A stretch of 64,000 nt of DNA from Chondrus crispus (GCF_000350225.1 NW_005178692.1:103749-167748), one strand, 5' to 3'. Counted from the first letter of the stretch, positions 43,465 to 56,097 are shown. Notes: generated by a model from the letters alone, not told the origin. Translations and numbers: made by a program.

Positions 43465-44063
43465 TGTGGTACAATTGCCAAGTGGCGCTACTGTACTAGG
43501 CGGGCACCAGAGGCCTCGCCAAGTAGAGTAGTAAGATGTTAACTGATACGGTGCATACGTGGCCAGCACGTGTAGATGTGGCCACGTGGGATTCCACGTG
43601 CAGTTAGTGGCACCAGCTAGTGCAGGTGTACACGTGGTGCGCGAACGATCAGTGGGTTAGTACCGTAGTCATTTTTAGTTACCGTAAGCTACAGTAAGCT
43701 GGCTACAGTATGTACAGCTACTGTAGTCCGTCCGGTGCCACCGCCCTACTAGGGGGTATAAAATAGGGGGCACCGGGCTGGAGGTAAACCGAGGCAAGCA
43801 CGCCTCCCTTTACTTCCTACCCTAGTCCTTTACCGTACGGTTAAGTAAGTCGCTCAGGTTTCCAGCTCGCCACCGGTCGTACTGCTCTACACCCCAGTAC
43901 GACTGCGCGTGTCCAGTGCGGTGTACCTCCCTTGTCTTGTGCTTCCTACCGTTCCGGATTATTCTACCTGACGCTCCAGTGTAGCGGTACCCCAAGCTCC
44001 GTCATTTTAGGTACAGCCTGTCCTTTTCTGTTTACGGTTTAGCGTCCCTACTGTTGTACCACA
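43465..44063 (+). repeat. Gypsy-B 3' LTR
   Basis: 599 bp, same length as the 5' LTR, about two dozen substitutions and no indels seen. TATAAAATA is at 43757-43765. Followed by TTCGG, the right copy of the target duplication. Confidence 0.9.
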
Positions 44064-45207
44064 TTCGGGGCCATACCCTCCGTCTTTGGCTCTGGTATTG
44101 GGTCAATTCCATCTGCGATTGGCCGGACGCGCTCAGATCTGAATCTGGATTCCCTCGGAATGTTCCCTTTCGTCCGGCTCATCATGGCCACGCGACTAGC
44201 GGCATCATCAAAGGATCCTTGCACAGCGAGTGCATGATATCGTAATCGTCCACTCAAGGACTGCGTGAAGCGGTCGAGCAGCCGCTCGTCGGTGACATCC
44301 TCTGGAAGCGCCACGGCGGCGGCGCGAAGCCGTTGTGCGAACTGTGATGTGTTCTCGTGGCTTTCTTCCCAAGCCATCGTATCAAAGTCGATCCGCAAGC
44401 ACCTTTGGTGGCTAGCATTGCACAGACGCTCCTGCGCACGTTCCCATAGGCCTTTGGCATCTGCCTCTAAATTCGAAGACGCAATATCTTCGAAAATGGC
44501 AAGTGCAGTGCCCGAAAAAGCACAAGTAAGAAGACGGCGGTGTGATCCGTCGCGTACAGGAAAATCTTTGCACAGCCTTTTCCAGGCTTTTCTTGCAGCG
44601 AAAAACGAGTGTCACTAGGCTTTGATATCGTCACCGTGTCAAGGGATTTGCTATATATCTCATAGGCCGTGTGGAGAGAATGAAATTCCTGAACCTCTTC
44701 TGCTTTGGCGTTTTGTCGTACATCGAGGTCGCCTCTCGCGGATCTGGCCAATAGTTCTTCAGCATCCGGACTCGAGGCACATTTGACGTTCGGTTTTGGA
44801 GCAGCTGTGGCCCTGATCATTTCTGATAGCTTGGACGGGAGAGAATCTATCGCCTCGGATGCCGAGGAGACCAGACCACCAACGAGCACGATAGTCTGTG
44901 CGTTCTTCTCCATGGCTTTCAGCACGTCCCCCATCATCTCCTTCATACCAGCTACAACGCTCAGAACATGAGAGTCCACTTCTTGCGCTCCAGCCTCAAT
45001 ACCGGCGCCGGACTCCTCAGGGCTACGACGAATGCGTTGAGAGGTCAACGAATGTGACCGCTGCGGAGTCTCGGGGGTGAGATGCGAATCACGGCTTCGG
45101 GTCGTGTTTGTCACAGGGCTTATAGTATCAACTCCTTCCCGGCCCAAATCCGACGGACCGGAAGGACGCCGGCCATCTTCGGCCTCATCATCAAAGGTGC
45201 GCCTCAT
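44064..45207 (-). pseudogene. Gypsy-A gag, N-terminal part, frameshifted
   Basis: The ATG at 45207 opens 246 codons: disordered N-terminus, then a predicted helical region (VVAGMKEMMGDVLKAMEKNA). After frame changes near 44.6 kb, the frame 44398-44048 has the gag core FDTMAWEESHENTSQFAQRL then LLDRFTQSLSGRLRYHALAV. It is cut at 44064 by Gypsy-B and resumes at 21166 with the zinc knuckle. Confidence 0.7.
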
Positions 45208-45291
45208 CGTAGAGACACGCCCCTTGTTCCTTGCCTTTGCCAGTCCAGGCAGACTGATCGAACAGCACCACGATCACTTACAAGCTTGTAA

Positions 45292-45756
45292 TGTTGCGGC
45301 AATTCTGCCGCGGGGCACCGAACGACCTGTAATGACGGGAATCCACCCGACTTTTTTACTCCTTGCCAGTCTGCTGCCTCCCCCTTCCTATCTTCGGGGA
45401 TGGCTTCTTAAGTACACGTTTCTCGGGATGAGTCGGCTATCCCCAACCCTCCCTCCCGTAATTTCCCCTTTCGATCCGGCTTCCCCTTGCCCCACCGGTA
45501 GCCACCTCCTCGTGCCATTTTCCTTTCGCCCCCTCGGCCGGTGACCTGCGCGGTCTTTCTGCCCCAGCCCGAGCCCCGTGCGTCCTATGGTTTCCCTTCG
45601 TCTCCCCGGTGGCTGGCACCCCCAATTCCCCGCGCGTGCTGTCTCGCTCCCTCCTTCCCGCTTTTCGCTTGCCCGTCCTTCGGCGGTATACGGATGCGCT
45701 CCGCCCCATGGTACGCGTGTCCAGCTCGCCACCTGGCAACCGAGTGCCTCGTATCA
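45292..45756 (-). repeat. Gypsy-A 5' LTR
   Basis: 465-bp copy of 16960-17424 with about 5% differences by eye. Ends CCTCGTATCA. The minus-strand sequence just inside (TTACAAGCTTGTAAGTG) should include the primer-binding site but I cannot assign a tRNA. Confidence 0.85.
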
Positions 45757-46775
45757 GTACAGCAAAGCACTGAATCATACGAGAGGATATTGATGCTCTT
45801 CGTAGATTGCGTAGCTCAACTACGGCACCGCGTTTGATAGTTTTCCGTAACGGGATGAACAAATTGAGGTCGAGGGCGCAAAACCGCAGTCTTGGCAAAA
45901 AGACGGCAACAAGACGGAGACGGGTAACTGTACGCAAACATTACGGTCCTTTCGCTGGTGGGGGCCACAATGACACTCCAAGATTAGGATCACACTGCGA
46001 CATCTAGTAACTTTACTACCTGTAGCAATAAAAAGTTGTGCGGTATGGCAGATTGGTGTAGGATGAGGCTTTTGACTCACATTTGATTAGATTTTCTGTA
46101 CGGCACGGGCATGTCCGACTTTTGAGTGAGTGAGGTGTGCGCAAGGTAAACTGAACAGGTGGGGCGCACCGATTTGGACTTACCGTACGTGTGTTGGCAG
46201 CCTGAGATCCAGAGTTGGAGCGAAAAATGCCAGGAAGAGAGCATGAATATGGGCCTGTTTGCAATACCAAGGGTACTGTATTGGGGTTTATGCCTGACAA
46301 GCGCGAGCCGTTTCACAGGTATTCCAGGGCCATGATCCGGGCAACAGTGTGGAAACTCGCTGAGTGAATTTCTACGATGCGAGCAAAAGTTACAGTATGT
46401 ACCCTTGAAGGGTACCACGGCAGCGAGCGGGAGAGAAGGAAGCGACTGGTCCTGGGAACAGGAGGACTTTGTGTGCAAAAGGCCCAATGATGGGCTCTGG
46501 CTTTGAGGAGGTGCCCCAGATGTTGCCCTCCGTGTTGAAGTTGTGTAGACTGTTGACCTGTTACGGGATGAATGCCTTTGGAAGCAGAGTGGAACTGTCA
46601 ACAGTATTGACATCAACACTGTGGACTTGAGGACATAGACTTGATTGTTGCCAAAAGGCAGCAATGCACTACCGGATCGCCATAGTCGTGTTTTTTTCAC
46701 GGTGACATTTTGATCACAAATAAATGTACTGCACCGCTCTGTTGGACAGCACGTTACAAGTAAACAGGTAAACTT
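45757..46775. other. Unassigned spacer between Gypsy-A and Copia-C
   Basis: A plus-strand frame at about 45780-46007 is Arg-rich (ending before CDI) and unrecognised. A 241-codon minus-strand ORF at 46802-46077 runs into the Copia-C LTR, has no motif and is probably chance. No RNA gene seen. Confidence 0.4.
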
Positions 46776-47069
46776 TGTGAGAAATCCCTGCCTGTGCAAC
46801 ACCTGGAGAGCCCGCGAGGGGCAAAGTCGGGTCCGACTATAGGGACCAATATGAAAAACACCTAAGCACGCGGTGCAGGACGAAACCGTCCTTGAAGGTT
46901 ATTCCCCCGTCGCCGTGTAAGCCGACGAGAGTCGCCGGCGGGCGACGGCGGACATTTGATTGGGGTTACTGAACTGCGCGGCGGTATATCAAATAAACGA
47001 GACCGACCGGGCAAAATGCTGAGGCCCGGCAGGTGAGGATCAACCTTATCAGTCTTGACTATTTTCACA
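46776..47069 (+). repeat. Copia-C 5' LTR
   Basis: 294 bp, direct repeat of 51832-52125. It contains a CGCCGGCGGGCG-type inverted segment (about 46928-46950) that could form a strong hairpin. Confidence 0.9.
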
Positions 47070-47148
47070 TAGTAGCAATCGCAAACGTTTTACTGATCTC
47101 AAAAAGAAGGCAATCATTTCCTTTGGGTGGATCAGGTACACCAGAACT

Positions 47149-50100
47149 ATGAGCGGAAAAGAAATCTTCCGACTCCCGAAGCTCTCAGGGAAGAAAAATT
47201 TCGTGAACTGGCGCCGTCGCCTTAAGGCTCTCCTTCAGCAAGACGACTTCGAACTACTTGGACTAACAGCTCATCCAGGAGACGAGGCGACCTCTCGCCA
47301 AATAAGCGCATGGACAAAAGCTATGATTCGAGCGAAGAGTTCCATCGTCCTAACTCTAGAGGTTGGACCCATGGCTCAAACAAGCACAATCATAGACAAT
47401 GAGGAATCGTCTGCCAAGGATCTTTGGGAGGCTATCGCTCGTTTGTACACTTCCTCCAACGAACAAACTATCTTAAATCTCATGAGAGAGCTAGAGACTT
47501 TGGAGTTCAGGGAAGGATCGAACTGCGAAGAACACTTGAACAAGTTCCATGAGATATTGGGAAGCCTCACCTCCCTTGACAAAGCCATCCCTGAACAAGA
47601 AAAGTCTTCAAAAATCATCAGAACACTGCCCGAACACTTTGCTCCTTTGGCGATGATATCAGCAAACATGAGTTTTGATGAGTTGATAAATGCAGTTCAA
47701 ACTGAAATATCTCGAAAATTCTCAAAGCAATCGTCCCAAGGTAATGTCATTGTGCCCAAGGCAGCAATGGAGACAAACAGGAATTTCGGATCTGGACAAC
47801 GTTTCGAGAAGAGCCGCATATCGAAACCGCATTCTAGTCGCAATGGCGTGGAAGCATGCTGGGTCTGTGGTAACAGCAACCATTTGTCAAAGGATTGTTT
47901 CTTCAGAGCAGACAAATTGATGAGACAAGGCAAGCCGCCTTTCCGGGGAAGAGGGGGTCGTGGTCGTGTTGGAAGAGGTGCAGGTCGCTTCACACAATGG
48001 AGAGGCGATCAAAGATCATACAACCCTACTTCTCGTTACCGATCAAACAATTTAGGGCAACCAAATTGGGATTCATCTTTCGCAACACCAAGACGCATAG
48101 AAAACAGGGTGCCTCCCGGACGACAAGATCTTCAAAGTAACCCAGAAGCAAATGTGAAAAATGCTCAGATTCTGTCCGAACAAAATGCCTCGTCTCCAAA
48201 TGAATATTCATCTCATTGCTATGGTTTTATGGCTCGGATCAAGTTTCGAAGCACGGTAGCCACATGCAACGAAACCAAGTCAAACGCAATGTTGATCGAC
48301 TCAGGAGGATCACACAACTTTTACCACTCTCGAAAAGCATTCTTAACATACCAGAAAGTCAAGAAAATTGACGTCCAAGCCGCTGCAGGAGTGTCCATCA
48401 TTGTGGGTAAAGGAACTGTTATAGTTCCAATTGGCACCGGTATTGAAATGGAAGTCTTTCACGCTCCTCTTTTTCAGTCAAACGTTTTGTCAGTAGGCGT
48501 CCTAACAAGGCATTTTAACATCAACTTCACAATGGACCCTCCTGCAAGAAATTTCATCAGCACATGCATCCTGTCGGACAGGTCAACAAGAAAGAAAATC
48601 TCCTACGTCGAAATTAACAAAGACGGCCTGTACCGTATCAGTGAAGGAGACCTTGATGCAGGCAGCAACTCACTGCCACCACAACAATCACGTCTGATGG
48701 AAGATGTGCATTGTAATAATTGCCTACAACGTCCTTCCAGCTCGAATCAAACAGAAACGAAAAAGGCCCTGGAATGGCACACTCGAACTGGTCACCCCAG
48801 TTCATCAAGGTATATGAAGCTGTCAAAGATGTTTGACGAAATTCCTTCTTTTTCGCAGACAATACTTGAAAGTATTATCTGTGTCCCCTGTGCCGTTGGA
48901 AAAGCTAAGAGAAGTCCGATCAAACGAAGTCAGAGAATTACGACTCGTGCTATGGAGCTGGTACACATCGACATCACCGGAAAGATGTCAACCCCGTCCA
49001 TTTCAGGACGACATTATGCAGCTGGATTTGTTGACGACTTTACTGCAAAAACAGATGTGTATTTTCTGAAGCACAAGCACGGCTTGATGGACTGTATCAA
49101 GTATTACAAAGAAAGATCAGAAGCCATTACAGGTCAACGTCTCATCAATATTCGCCTCGATGGTGCCGGAGAGAACAGTGCTGCCGAAGTCCAAACTTTT
49201 TGTATGCACAGTGGCATTGGTATGGAGTTCTCTCCTGCCTATGCTCCAAAAAGTAACGGCACTGCCGAAAGGTTCATGCAAGAGTTGGGAACCCGAACCA
49301 GAGTATTGTTGCATTCCGCTGTTCTTCCACAAACTGTATGGGCAGAGGCTATGCACCACGCTAACTGGTTGCGAAACAGACTAGCTTCCGATCGTATCGA
49401 AGGAATATCCCAATTCTCTCATGGGATCCATCAATAAGAGTCAATTGGAACTTCCCGTGCTTTGGACAAACTGGGTTCGCTTTTCTTTACCAAAGCAATA
49501 CTGCGGGAAATCGCAAATTCAGTGCGAGATCCGCACATGGGCATTTCGTAGGAATGAAGTCAGACGAACAGCTGTATCGCATATATCTACCGGAGCGTAA
49601 CCGTGTTGTCATAACTCGCGCAAAAGACTTCAAAACTTGTAACACAAATGAACTTCCCGGAATTTCAAGCTTGTTGGATGGACTCGCACGGCAAACCACG
49701 ATTGACGGACATAATGCCACTAATAGTTATGCTGAAGAAATTTTAATGCAAGCTTTCCAATTTTATGCAGGGCAACTAGAAACGACAATTCCGTACGCAC
49801 TCTCTGCTCGCCAGAGCAAAAAGGATGATCGACTTCCAAGAAACTTCAAGGAAGCGTTGTGCTGCAAGCAGTGGCGCGATGCTATAGATCGAGAATATAA
49901 TGCTCTTCGAAGGAGGGGTACGTGGGACTACGTCCTCCCCCAGTCTCACATACACACAATTCCTTTTACTTGGGTATTTCGTCTCAAACCCATTGACGCA
50001 GACTCAAGCCTTTTTCTCCACAAAGCAAGGTGTGTTGTTAGAGGAAATCTCCAAGATCCTGGTGTTGACTACGATCCGAATAACGTGTACGCACCAGTGG

Positions 50101-51406
50101 CATGTCATGAGGCAATCAGAATGCTCCTTGGAATCGCTGCCGCAAATAACTTCTTCGTCGAAGGAGGGGACATAAGCAACGCCTACTTGTACGGCACCAT
50201 GGATATTCCGATATACATTGAACAGCCTACAGACTCTTCAGGCATTGAAGAAAAACCCGGATACGTTGCTCGTCTACTGAAGTCAATGTATGGAACAAAG
50301 CAAGCTGGCATGATATGGGGTTCGCTTTTGGCAACTACACTAATCGAATGGAACTTCAAACAATCGGTAGTAGATCAACGCGTTTTCCTCAACCGAGCTG
50401 GGCACGAATTTGTCATCGTCATCGTTGTTGTAGATGACATGCAGTTCGTCAGCAACTCTATGTCAATGCTTTACCGATTGAAGACCAAGCTGCAGACAAA
50501 GTTCGATGTCAAGCTCTTTGGAGAACTGAAGTCCTTTATCGGGGGGAAATTAAGAGGAACTCCCTTGGCATTTTTGTTTCCCAAGAGCGATATGTTGAAG
50601 AGATGCTCAGGAAAAATGGTACGCATGCAGCCAATGGGGTTTGGACCCCAACCCCTTTAAACAAATATGAGGCGTACAGAAGCGACGAAGACGAACGCTT
50701 GCTGAACAAGGAAGGACATTCAAAATATCGCACGGTAATTGGAGAACTACTGTATCTGGCGATTTGCACTAGACCAGACATTTCTTTTGCCGTGGGATTC
50801 CTCTCAAGGCATCTTCATGCACCATCTGCAAAACATTTGCAGATGGCCAGAAGAGTTCTCAGATACATTTCTGTAACAAGATCGAAAGGCATTTTCTTCT
50901 CTAGCAACATTGTGACCAAAGATCCCCTCGAAGCGTACGCAGACGCTGACTGGGCCGGAGACAGAAGCACACGTCAGTCCACAACGGGATTTATCATCAA
51001 TTTTAATGGCAGTCCGGTGTCCTGGAAGAGTAAGCGCCAAACCGTAGTGGCATTGTCATCTGCTGAAGCAGAATATATCGCTCTGTCTACTTGTGCGAGG
51101 GAACTAGTCTGGGTGCGCAGACTTGCCTCGGAACTTCAGCACGTTTGCCCCTACGAAGAAGAAATGGAAATGTCGAGGACCGTCGTATTCACCGACAACA
51201 CTGCAGCGCTTTCCTTCGCGACTTGTACACAGATTTCGACGAAGAGCAAGCATGTTGACGTGAAGTTTCACCACATCAAGAATCTGGTATTTGAAGGAAA
51301 AATTTCTGTTGAATACGTCCCAACTACCGACCAAATTGCCGACCTTCTAACAAAAGCAGTTGACAAAGCAACTTTGGAACGACTGAGGCCAAAAATAATC
51401 TGTTAA
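47149..51406 (+). pseudogene. Copia-C gag-pol with two frame breaks
   Basis: ORF 1 (47149-49437) has gag, zinc knuckle CWVCGNSNHLSKDC (about 47.86 kb), an RGG-rich stretch (GRGGRGRVGRGAGR), protease LIDSGGSHNFY and integrase with VHIDITGK, RLDGAGEN and YAPKSNGTAERF. The frame is lost near 49.43 kb. ORF 2 (49554-50660) has the rest of integrase and RT, with catalytic VVDD in VIVVVDDMQF. A G-run at about 50540 (ATCGGGGGGAAA) shifts into ORF 3 (50603-51406), with the end of RT and RNase H (YADADWAGD, then SSAEAEYIALS). Only a few lesions, so it is recently inactivated. Confidence 0.88.
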
Positions 51407-51831
51407 CAACCGGGGTCGGTGAGTGTCGCGTGCAGCAAAAGACTACTGTCTTCAGTCGTCTCAGAACCGTCTTATTGCTTATGCAGCGACCCCTACCAAG
51501 AGCTCCGGGGATTAACGGCAGCCAAGCACACCGCAACAACCCTCTTAGTCAGGTTTTGACCCCCTCAACTGGATATCCGTCAAGGCATTTTTGGTGCAAG
51601 ATGGCAACAATTCATGTTACTTATACCCGCGATTCGAGCAAATTATATTGGTCATTTTACATTTCCTGGGCAATGCCGAGTCAAATAGGAAAAATTGCGC
51701 ATTGCCGGCGCCTGAAAAATTGGCTCCAAAAATCAAAACAGGGATCGTGGTACAGTTGGCAATTGCGGAATTGTAGTCGAAAGTAGCTGAGTTCGATTAC
51801 TAACGTTTACGAACCAGGTGTTGAGGAGGGG

Positions 51832-52125
51832 TGTGAGAAATCCCTGCCTGTGCAACACCTGGATAGCCCGCGAGGGGCAAAGCCGGGTCCGACTATAGGG
51901 ACCAATATGACAAACACCTAAGCACGCGGTGCAAGACGAAATCGTCCTTGAAGGTTATTCCCCCGTCGCCGTGTAAGCCGGCGAGAGTCGCCGGCGGGCG
52001 ACGGCGGACATTTAATTGGGGTTACTGAACTGCGCGGCGGTATATCAAATAAACGAGACCGACCGGGCAAAATGCTGAGGCCCGGCAGGTGAGGATCAAC
52101 CTTATCAGTCTTGACTATTTTCACA
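51832..52125 (+). repeat. Copia-C 3' LTR
   Basis: 294 bp, matches the 5' LTR apart from about seven substitutions. Followed by AACTT. Confidence 0.9.
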
Positions 52126-52130
52126 AACTT

Positions 52131-55076
52131 TGCATGCAATAATATTGTATTATAATCTCGAGACTTTTGTTACGTACAAAACCCCTTTTATTTTGGACTT
52201 TTTGTTGAGGGTGCTGTACACGACGACCCATATTATAAAAATAAAAACGACACGTTGTACAGTAGATGGGAGTTCGGCACTCTGAGCCGTATGTGTGCCG
52301 TACGTGTGCCGTACGTGTGCCCCGCACGCGCACGCCGAATCTACCGTATACTGTAGTACCCTTCTAGCTGGCTCAATTATGAAAACGGGTCAATTACGAA
52401 AAGCGTCAATCACGATCAGTACAGTTGTGACAATTTGTGCAACGTGTACAGGTTTGCAGCATACAGAGCATGGCAGGATTGAATGGGATAGTAGTACTGT
52501 AGTTGGATGCATGAGGTACGAATTGATTAATCGAGGCAATGGGCGCAAAGGACCAAAGGGTGCAAAGCAATCCCCATGCATGGGGTTTTAATTCACGTCT
52601 ACGAGCTGTAGCGAAAAGCCGACAATTGCATTGTCGACCATTGTAAGCGAGAATGGTAATTGAATGCAGGAGCGACATGCTGTTCTCCTAGATAGTGATG
52701 TATATGGAGCGATAGAGACACCGGAGGCACCGGAGAGAAGGAGAGGTAGAGCGAGAGCGGAGGTTAAGAGCAAATACAGTGCAGAGAGTAGCATACTCGG
52801 GCTTTTGTGCCTTCCGTAATTTACTTGCCACCAAGGACAGAACTGCTCCCACAGCCCGACGCAATGGTGCACCGTGCTGTACTTGCTTTCTGGACCGCGA
52901 GTTCTCGAGCAATAAAATTGTGCACTGCTGTACAGACTGAGAGAAGGAAAGTACTGTACAGCCTTCCATCAATGAGACGTACCGTACGTACTCGCGTACC
53001 TGTACCATTTGGCTCTCGTTGTAATGTTGTAATATTTATAATGTTGCGGAAGCGCCTCTGACACTACCCTCTTTCCGCCACTCCTCTTTCGGCCATGACC
53101 CGCAACCCCCGGCAACCTTCGTCTGCGCACATCCAACCATCGCGTTGGCAAGCCTGCCGACAAGGATGCTGCGGAACCAATGCAAGCGCATGCATGTACC
53201 GATCCTTCACGGTTTTGTACAGCACCGTGAAGGGTGGCATGCCCCACGCCCCGGAGGCTGCTGCCCCGCGGCAACAAGGCCCCAATGAAAAGAACGATCT
53301 CAACAGATTTTGATTTTTCGGCGACCTCCCCACCCGTCGTCCCTTTACAGCGCCCCGTTACCGCCGCGCGATAGGCTGGCACCAGGTGTGTAGGGGCAAT
53401 ACAAACTTATGAGGTGCGCTAACTGCACAGCTGGCCGACAGACGATGATTTTGCCCTAACGGACTTTTTGTGAGAGCAGAAAAAGCCTATGTCAACAACG
53501 AGAGTCGTAGATGAGGATACCCTCAGTGGTCTCAAAGGCTGAAAGTTTGTCGTCCAAAAACGAATGGTAGCAGATGTGAATACTGTGACGGCGTCCTAAT
53601 GTATGTGCCGCACAATACTACCACTGTATATCCTAGAAAGTGTACGTTTTACAGCTGCTGGGTTTTCTTTTAAGAAAGACAAAGGCATATGGAATTTGAC
53701 TTAGAGAAAATGCGCAGTCAATGTCGTATTGCGACATGAGCAAGTGGAACGGGTCTATTTGGACCAGATGCACCCATTTGGCGGGTTTGCCGTATAGAAA
53801 AGGTGTCAGTGGTCTGTTTATTATTTTCCTCTCCCTCTCTGTCGTAATCTGTCTGTGTGTGACCGCCTCCCCGTGCTTCCACCTTTTCTCTCCCACTTTT
53901 ATAGCCGCCGGGCTTCCACCTGGAAGCCCGCGCGGACACATCTAGAAACGCTCCGAAACTATTCTAAAATTTGGTCTAAAATTTGGCGTAAAATTCAATG
54001 CATCATTTAAAGTTCACAGGGTTGACTTAAAGCTGAATAAAGGTGAAGAAACGAGATGATACCTTCTGTAAATGCAGAAACAGCATTAAGGATCATCACA
54101 GCTTCTCTCACCAAACAGCCAGGGGAATAACGGTCTTCTATCGTGTAATACTTTCTTATCCTCACTGCTGGAAAGCGGCTCTCCAAATGATCCTGGAATC
54201 ACCAAATTCTACCGTTTTTCCGTCTCGGGCACGTCCCATGGGCAAAAGGTCCATCCATGGTCATCAAGCGATCAACTAGCTGCCTCACCCACTCTGCCTC
54301 ACCACTCTGCGAGCGGGAGGACTCGTCCGACAACAAAGCTGGGGTGGAAGGCCGATTAAGTTTCAGAAACCTAATCTTGTGATCTGTTCACTCAGCGGAC
54401 AGGTCAAGAGATCATACTGTGAACAAGTCACCGTGGAGAGATTTTGGGATTACAGTACCCCCATCTCTTCACCGTGCCTCGTTGCCGTGTCGGAATAGGG
54501 TAGCGCCGGCAGCAAGCGTGCTGTCTCACAAACCCCAATCAATGTGCCCTTGTCGCGTGCGCGTCGACGGGGCCGTGGCGTGGCCGTCACCCTCAGCGGC
54601 GGCTCTAGCTTCAAGTCGGGCGTTTCCTTCGTGATGCCAAGATCAGACCGATGCCCCCCGAAGGTTGTCAGAGCGTCGGCGGCTTTATTTGCGTGTAACC
54701 TATCATTGCCTTAAAGGTTGTGCAAACTTTGGACACAGACCGCTGAGCTGAATAGGTGGACACGGTACCCACAACGACTGCGTAGGCCGCAGAGACATGA
54801 CCGAAATATGACCCTCATCGTGGTGGCCGGGCACAACCGTACCATATTCGGAGTTCCTTCCCGTACGTGAATCAGCAATGAAATCCAGTCAGCATGAAAT
54901 CTCAAGGAGCAATGCGTTCCAAAATATGAAAGTTAGCTCGCTTTTAAGAAACGGTGCAAATGTGCGCACCAGTGTGAAATTCAATGTGTTGTTGGCACTG
55001 CGCCGCCAGTTCACCGCACATCGCTGCTGTACGGCTCGTATTGTACTGAGCCCAAGTTCTCTCTCCACAGAAAACA
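52131..55076. other. Unassigned 2.9 kb
   Basis: I find no gene with recognisable motifs. Short ORFs occur on both strands. TACAGTA/TACTGTA words are common (52255, 52340, 52490, 52955). A pyrimidine-rich block with CTTTTATAGCC (53810-53910), followed by a CGGGCTTCCACCTGGAAGCCCG hairpin (about 53907-53928), looks like part of an element end but has no partner here. Confidence 0.4.
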
Positions 55077-55744
55077 ATGACCGTAAGCCTTCAAAAGGCT
55101 CCTGGAGCAGGTCCCTTCTCTCTCTACCCATCAAGGCACATGCGTTGTCCGTCCACTGGCCCCGCCCCTCGCGTCACGATTCCGGTGAACTCTGTATCCG
55201 CACCCATCCCTCCGAAATGCCAGAACCACCTCCTCGCCCATTCGCTTTCCCCATCCACCAGTTCATTTTTCCCATCGGCTCCTGTGGTGCAAGACCGATG
55301 CCTCCGTTTACTGATGTCTAATGCCTGTCTATTTTATAGGGGGAGGCTATGGATCTGTACGCCGGCGGCGAATGAGGTGAGCTGATCGTGCTGTCATGCG
55401 TGTGCTACGTGTACACGATTGGCTCTCATGACAACTCCCATTGTTTTTTACCCTCCTCAGAAAACATCCACTTTCGCTCCAGCATCACGCCCTGTTCCTC
55501 AACGGCCTTCTACACCCACAGATCCTCTCCGTCTTACTCCAGTGACACGCAAGGGCACCGACACAACCACAACACAGCATAAAAAGACGAGTGCAGATGG
55601 AACCAAAGGGATAGAATCAAATGAGTGTGTTATTTCAGGTTTTGAGGAAGTAATTGCCTGCTTTACGGGAGTGGAGGAAATGGTGAAAATTCGGGTATCG
55701 AGGATGCAGTGTGTCATTTGCACGGTGCAAAGCGCGAGTTGCTA
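55077..55744 (+). pseudogene. Unrecognised Pro/Ser/Thr-rich ORF split by a solo LTR
   Basis: The ATG at 55077 opens a frame (MTVSLQKAPGAGPFSLYPSR...) that reads into the LTR at 55283. Beyond the LTR the frame PIVFYPPQKTSTFAP... continues to a TAA near 55744, ending CVICTVQSASC. Removing the LTR with one copy of the 5-bp duplication keeps the two halves in frame (about 170 codons). No known domain. It could be a cellular gene or a piece of another element. Confidence 0.45.
55283..55433 (-). repeat. Solo Copia-B-family LTR, minus orientation
   Basis: The reverse complement starts TGTCATGAGAGCC and ends GGTCTTGCACCACA, like the Copia-B LTRs. It is flanked by GCTCC (55278-55282) and ACTCC (55434-55438), a duplication with one substitution. 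No internal element sequence is present, so it arose by LTR-LTR recombination. Confidence 0.75.
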
Positions 55745-56094
55745 ACTGCACACGCTGAGCAGAGTCGTTCCGAGAGGCGCCAGACGCTTGTAAACGAGTA
55801 TATTGTGTGACCCCATTCATTAGTGCAAGATGCGAGTATTGCATGTTGTTGGAACCTTGCATGGGGGTGCACTACTCAGTGTGGTTAACTGTACTGTGAT
55901 TCAACATGCAATCGATGCTCTAGCTAGACTAGCCATAACACAAGCACCATATTCAATATATAGATATCTAGCTAGAAGTTCCGGGATGTAGCCAAACAAA
56001 GCTTCTACTGCAATGGAGAGAAACTATACAGTCATGGTCCCATCCACTGGTGAGGTGCTGATTGATCCTTCTTTCGTGGTAGAAACACCGTTTC
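55745..56094. other. Unassigned spacer
   Basis: I see nothing identifiable here beyond a repetitive TAGCTAGA-like stretch (55918-55980). Confidence 0.4.
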
Positions 56095-56097
56095 TCA

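Larger units (their letters stand above)
21167..44063 (+). mobile_element. Gypsy-B: chromodomain gypsy retrotransposon carrying a DNA transposon
   Basis: Identical-length 599-bp LTRs (21167-21765 and 43465-44063) begin TGTGGTACA and end ACTACA or ACCACA. By eye they differ at about two dozen sites (roughly 4%). The duplication TTCGG flanks the whole 22,897 bp. Gag-pol on the plus strand ends at 28514 with a chromodomain. A long ORF on the opposite strand starts 15 bp inside the 3' LTR. The 10.3-kb DNA transposon at 30763-41071 is a later insertion; without it the element is about 12.6 kb. Confidence 0.88.
16960..45756 (-). mobile_element. Gypsy-A: Ty3/gypsy retrotransposon, minus strand, split by Gypsy-B
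   Basis: Two 465-bp LTRs (16960-17424 and 45292-45756) bound the element, about 5% different by eye. The flanks share GTAC (16956-16959 and 45757-45760). Its gag lies at 44.06-45.2 kb and its pol at 17.5-21.17 kb, both read on the minus strand. Between them 22.9 kb of Gypsy-B is inserted. Without the insertion the element would be about 5.9 kb, a normal gypsy size. The minus-strand purine tract GGAAAAAGGACGAG sits beside the left LTR. Confidence 0.85.
46776..52125 (+). mobile_element. Copia-C: nearly complete Ty1/copia retrotransposon
   Basis: LTRs of 294 bp (46776-47069 and 51832-52125; seven differences by eye) begin TGTGAGAAATCCC and end ATTTTCACA. The 5-bp duplication AACTT is at 46771-46775 and 52126-52130. 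The polypurine tract GAGGAGGGG abuts the 3' LTR. Gag-pol runs 47149-51406 in order gag, protease, integrase, RT, RNase H with two frame breaks. The PBS side reads TAGTAGCAATCGC, unlike the iMet type in Copia-A and Copia-B. Confidence 0.92.

Noticed and set aside
46077-46802. 241-codon minus-strand ORF
   Set aside because: No motif, biased composition, and it runs into the Copia-C LTR beyond that element's target site, so it cannot be an old gene as drawn.
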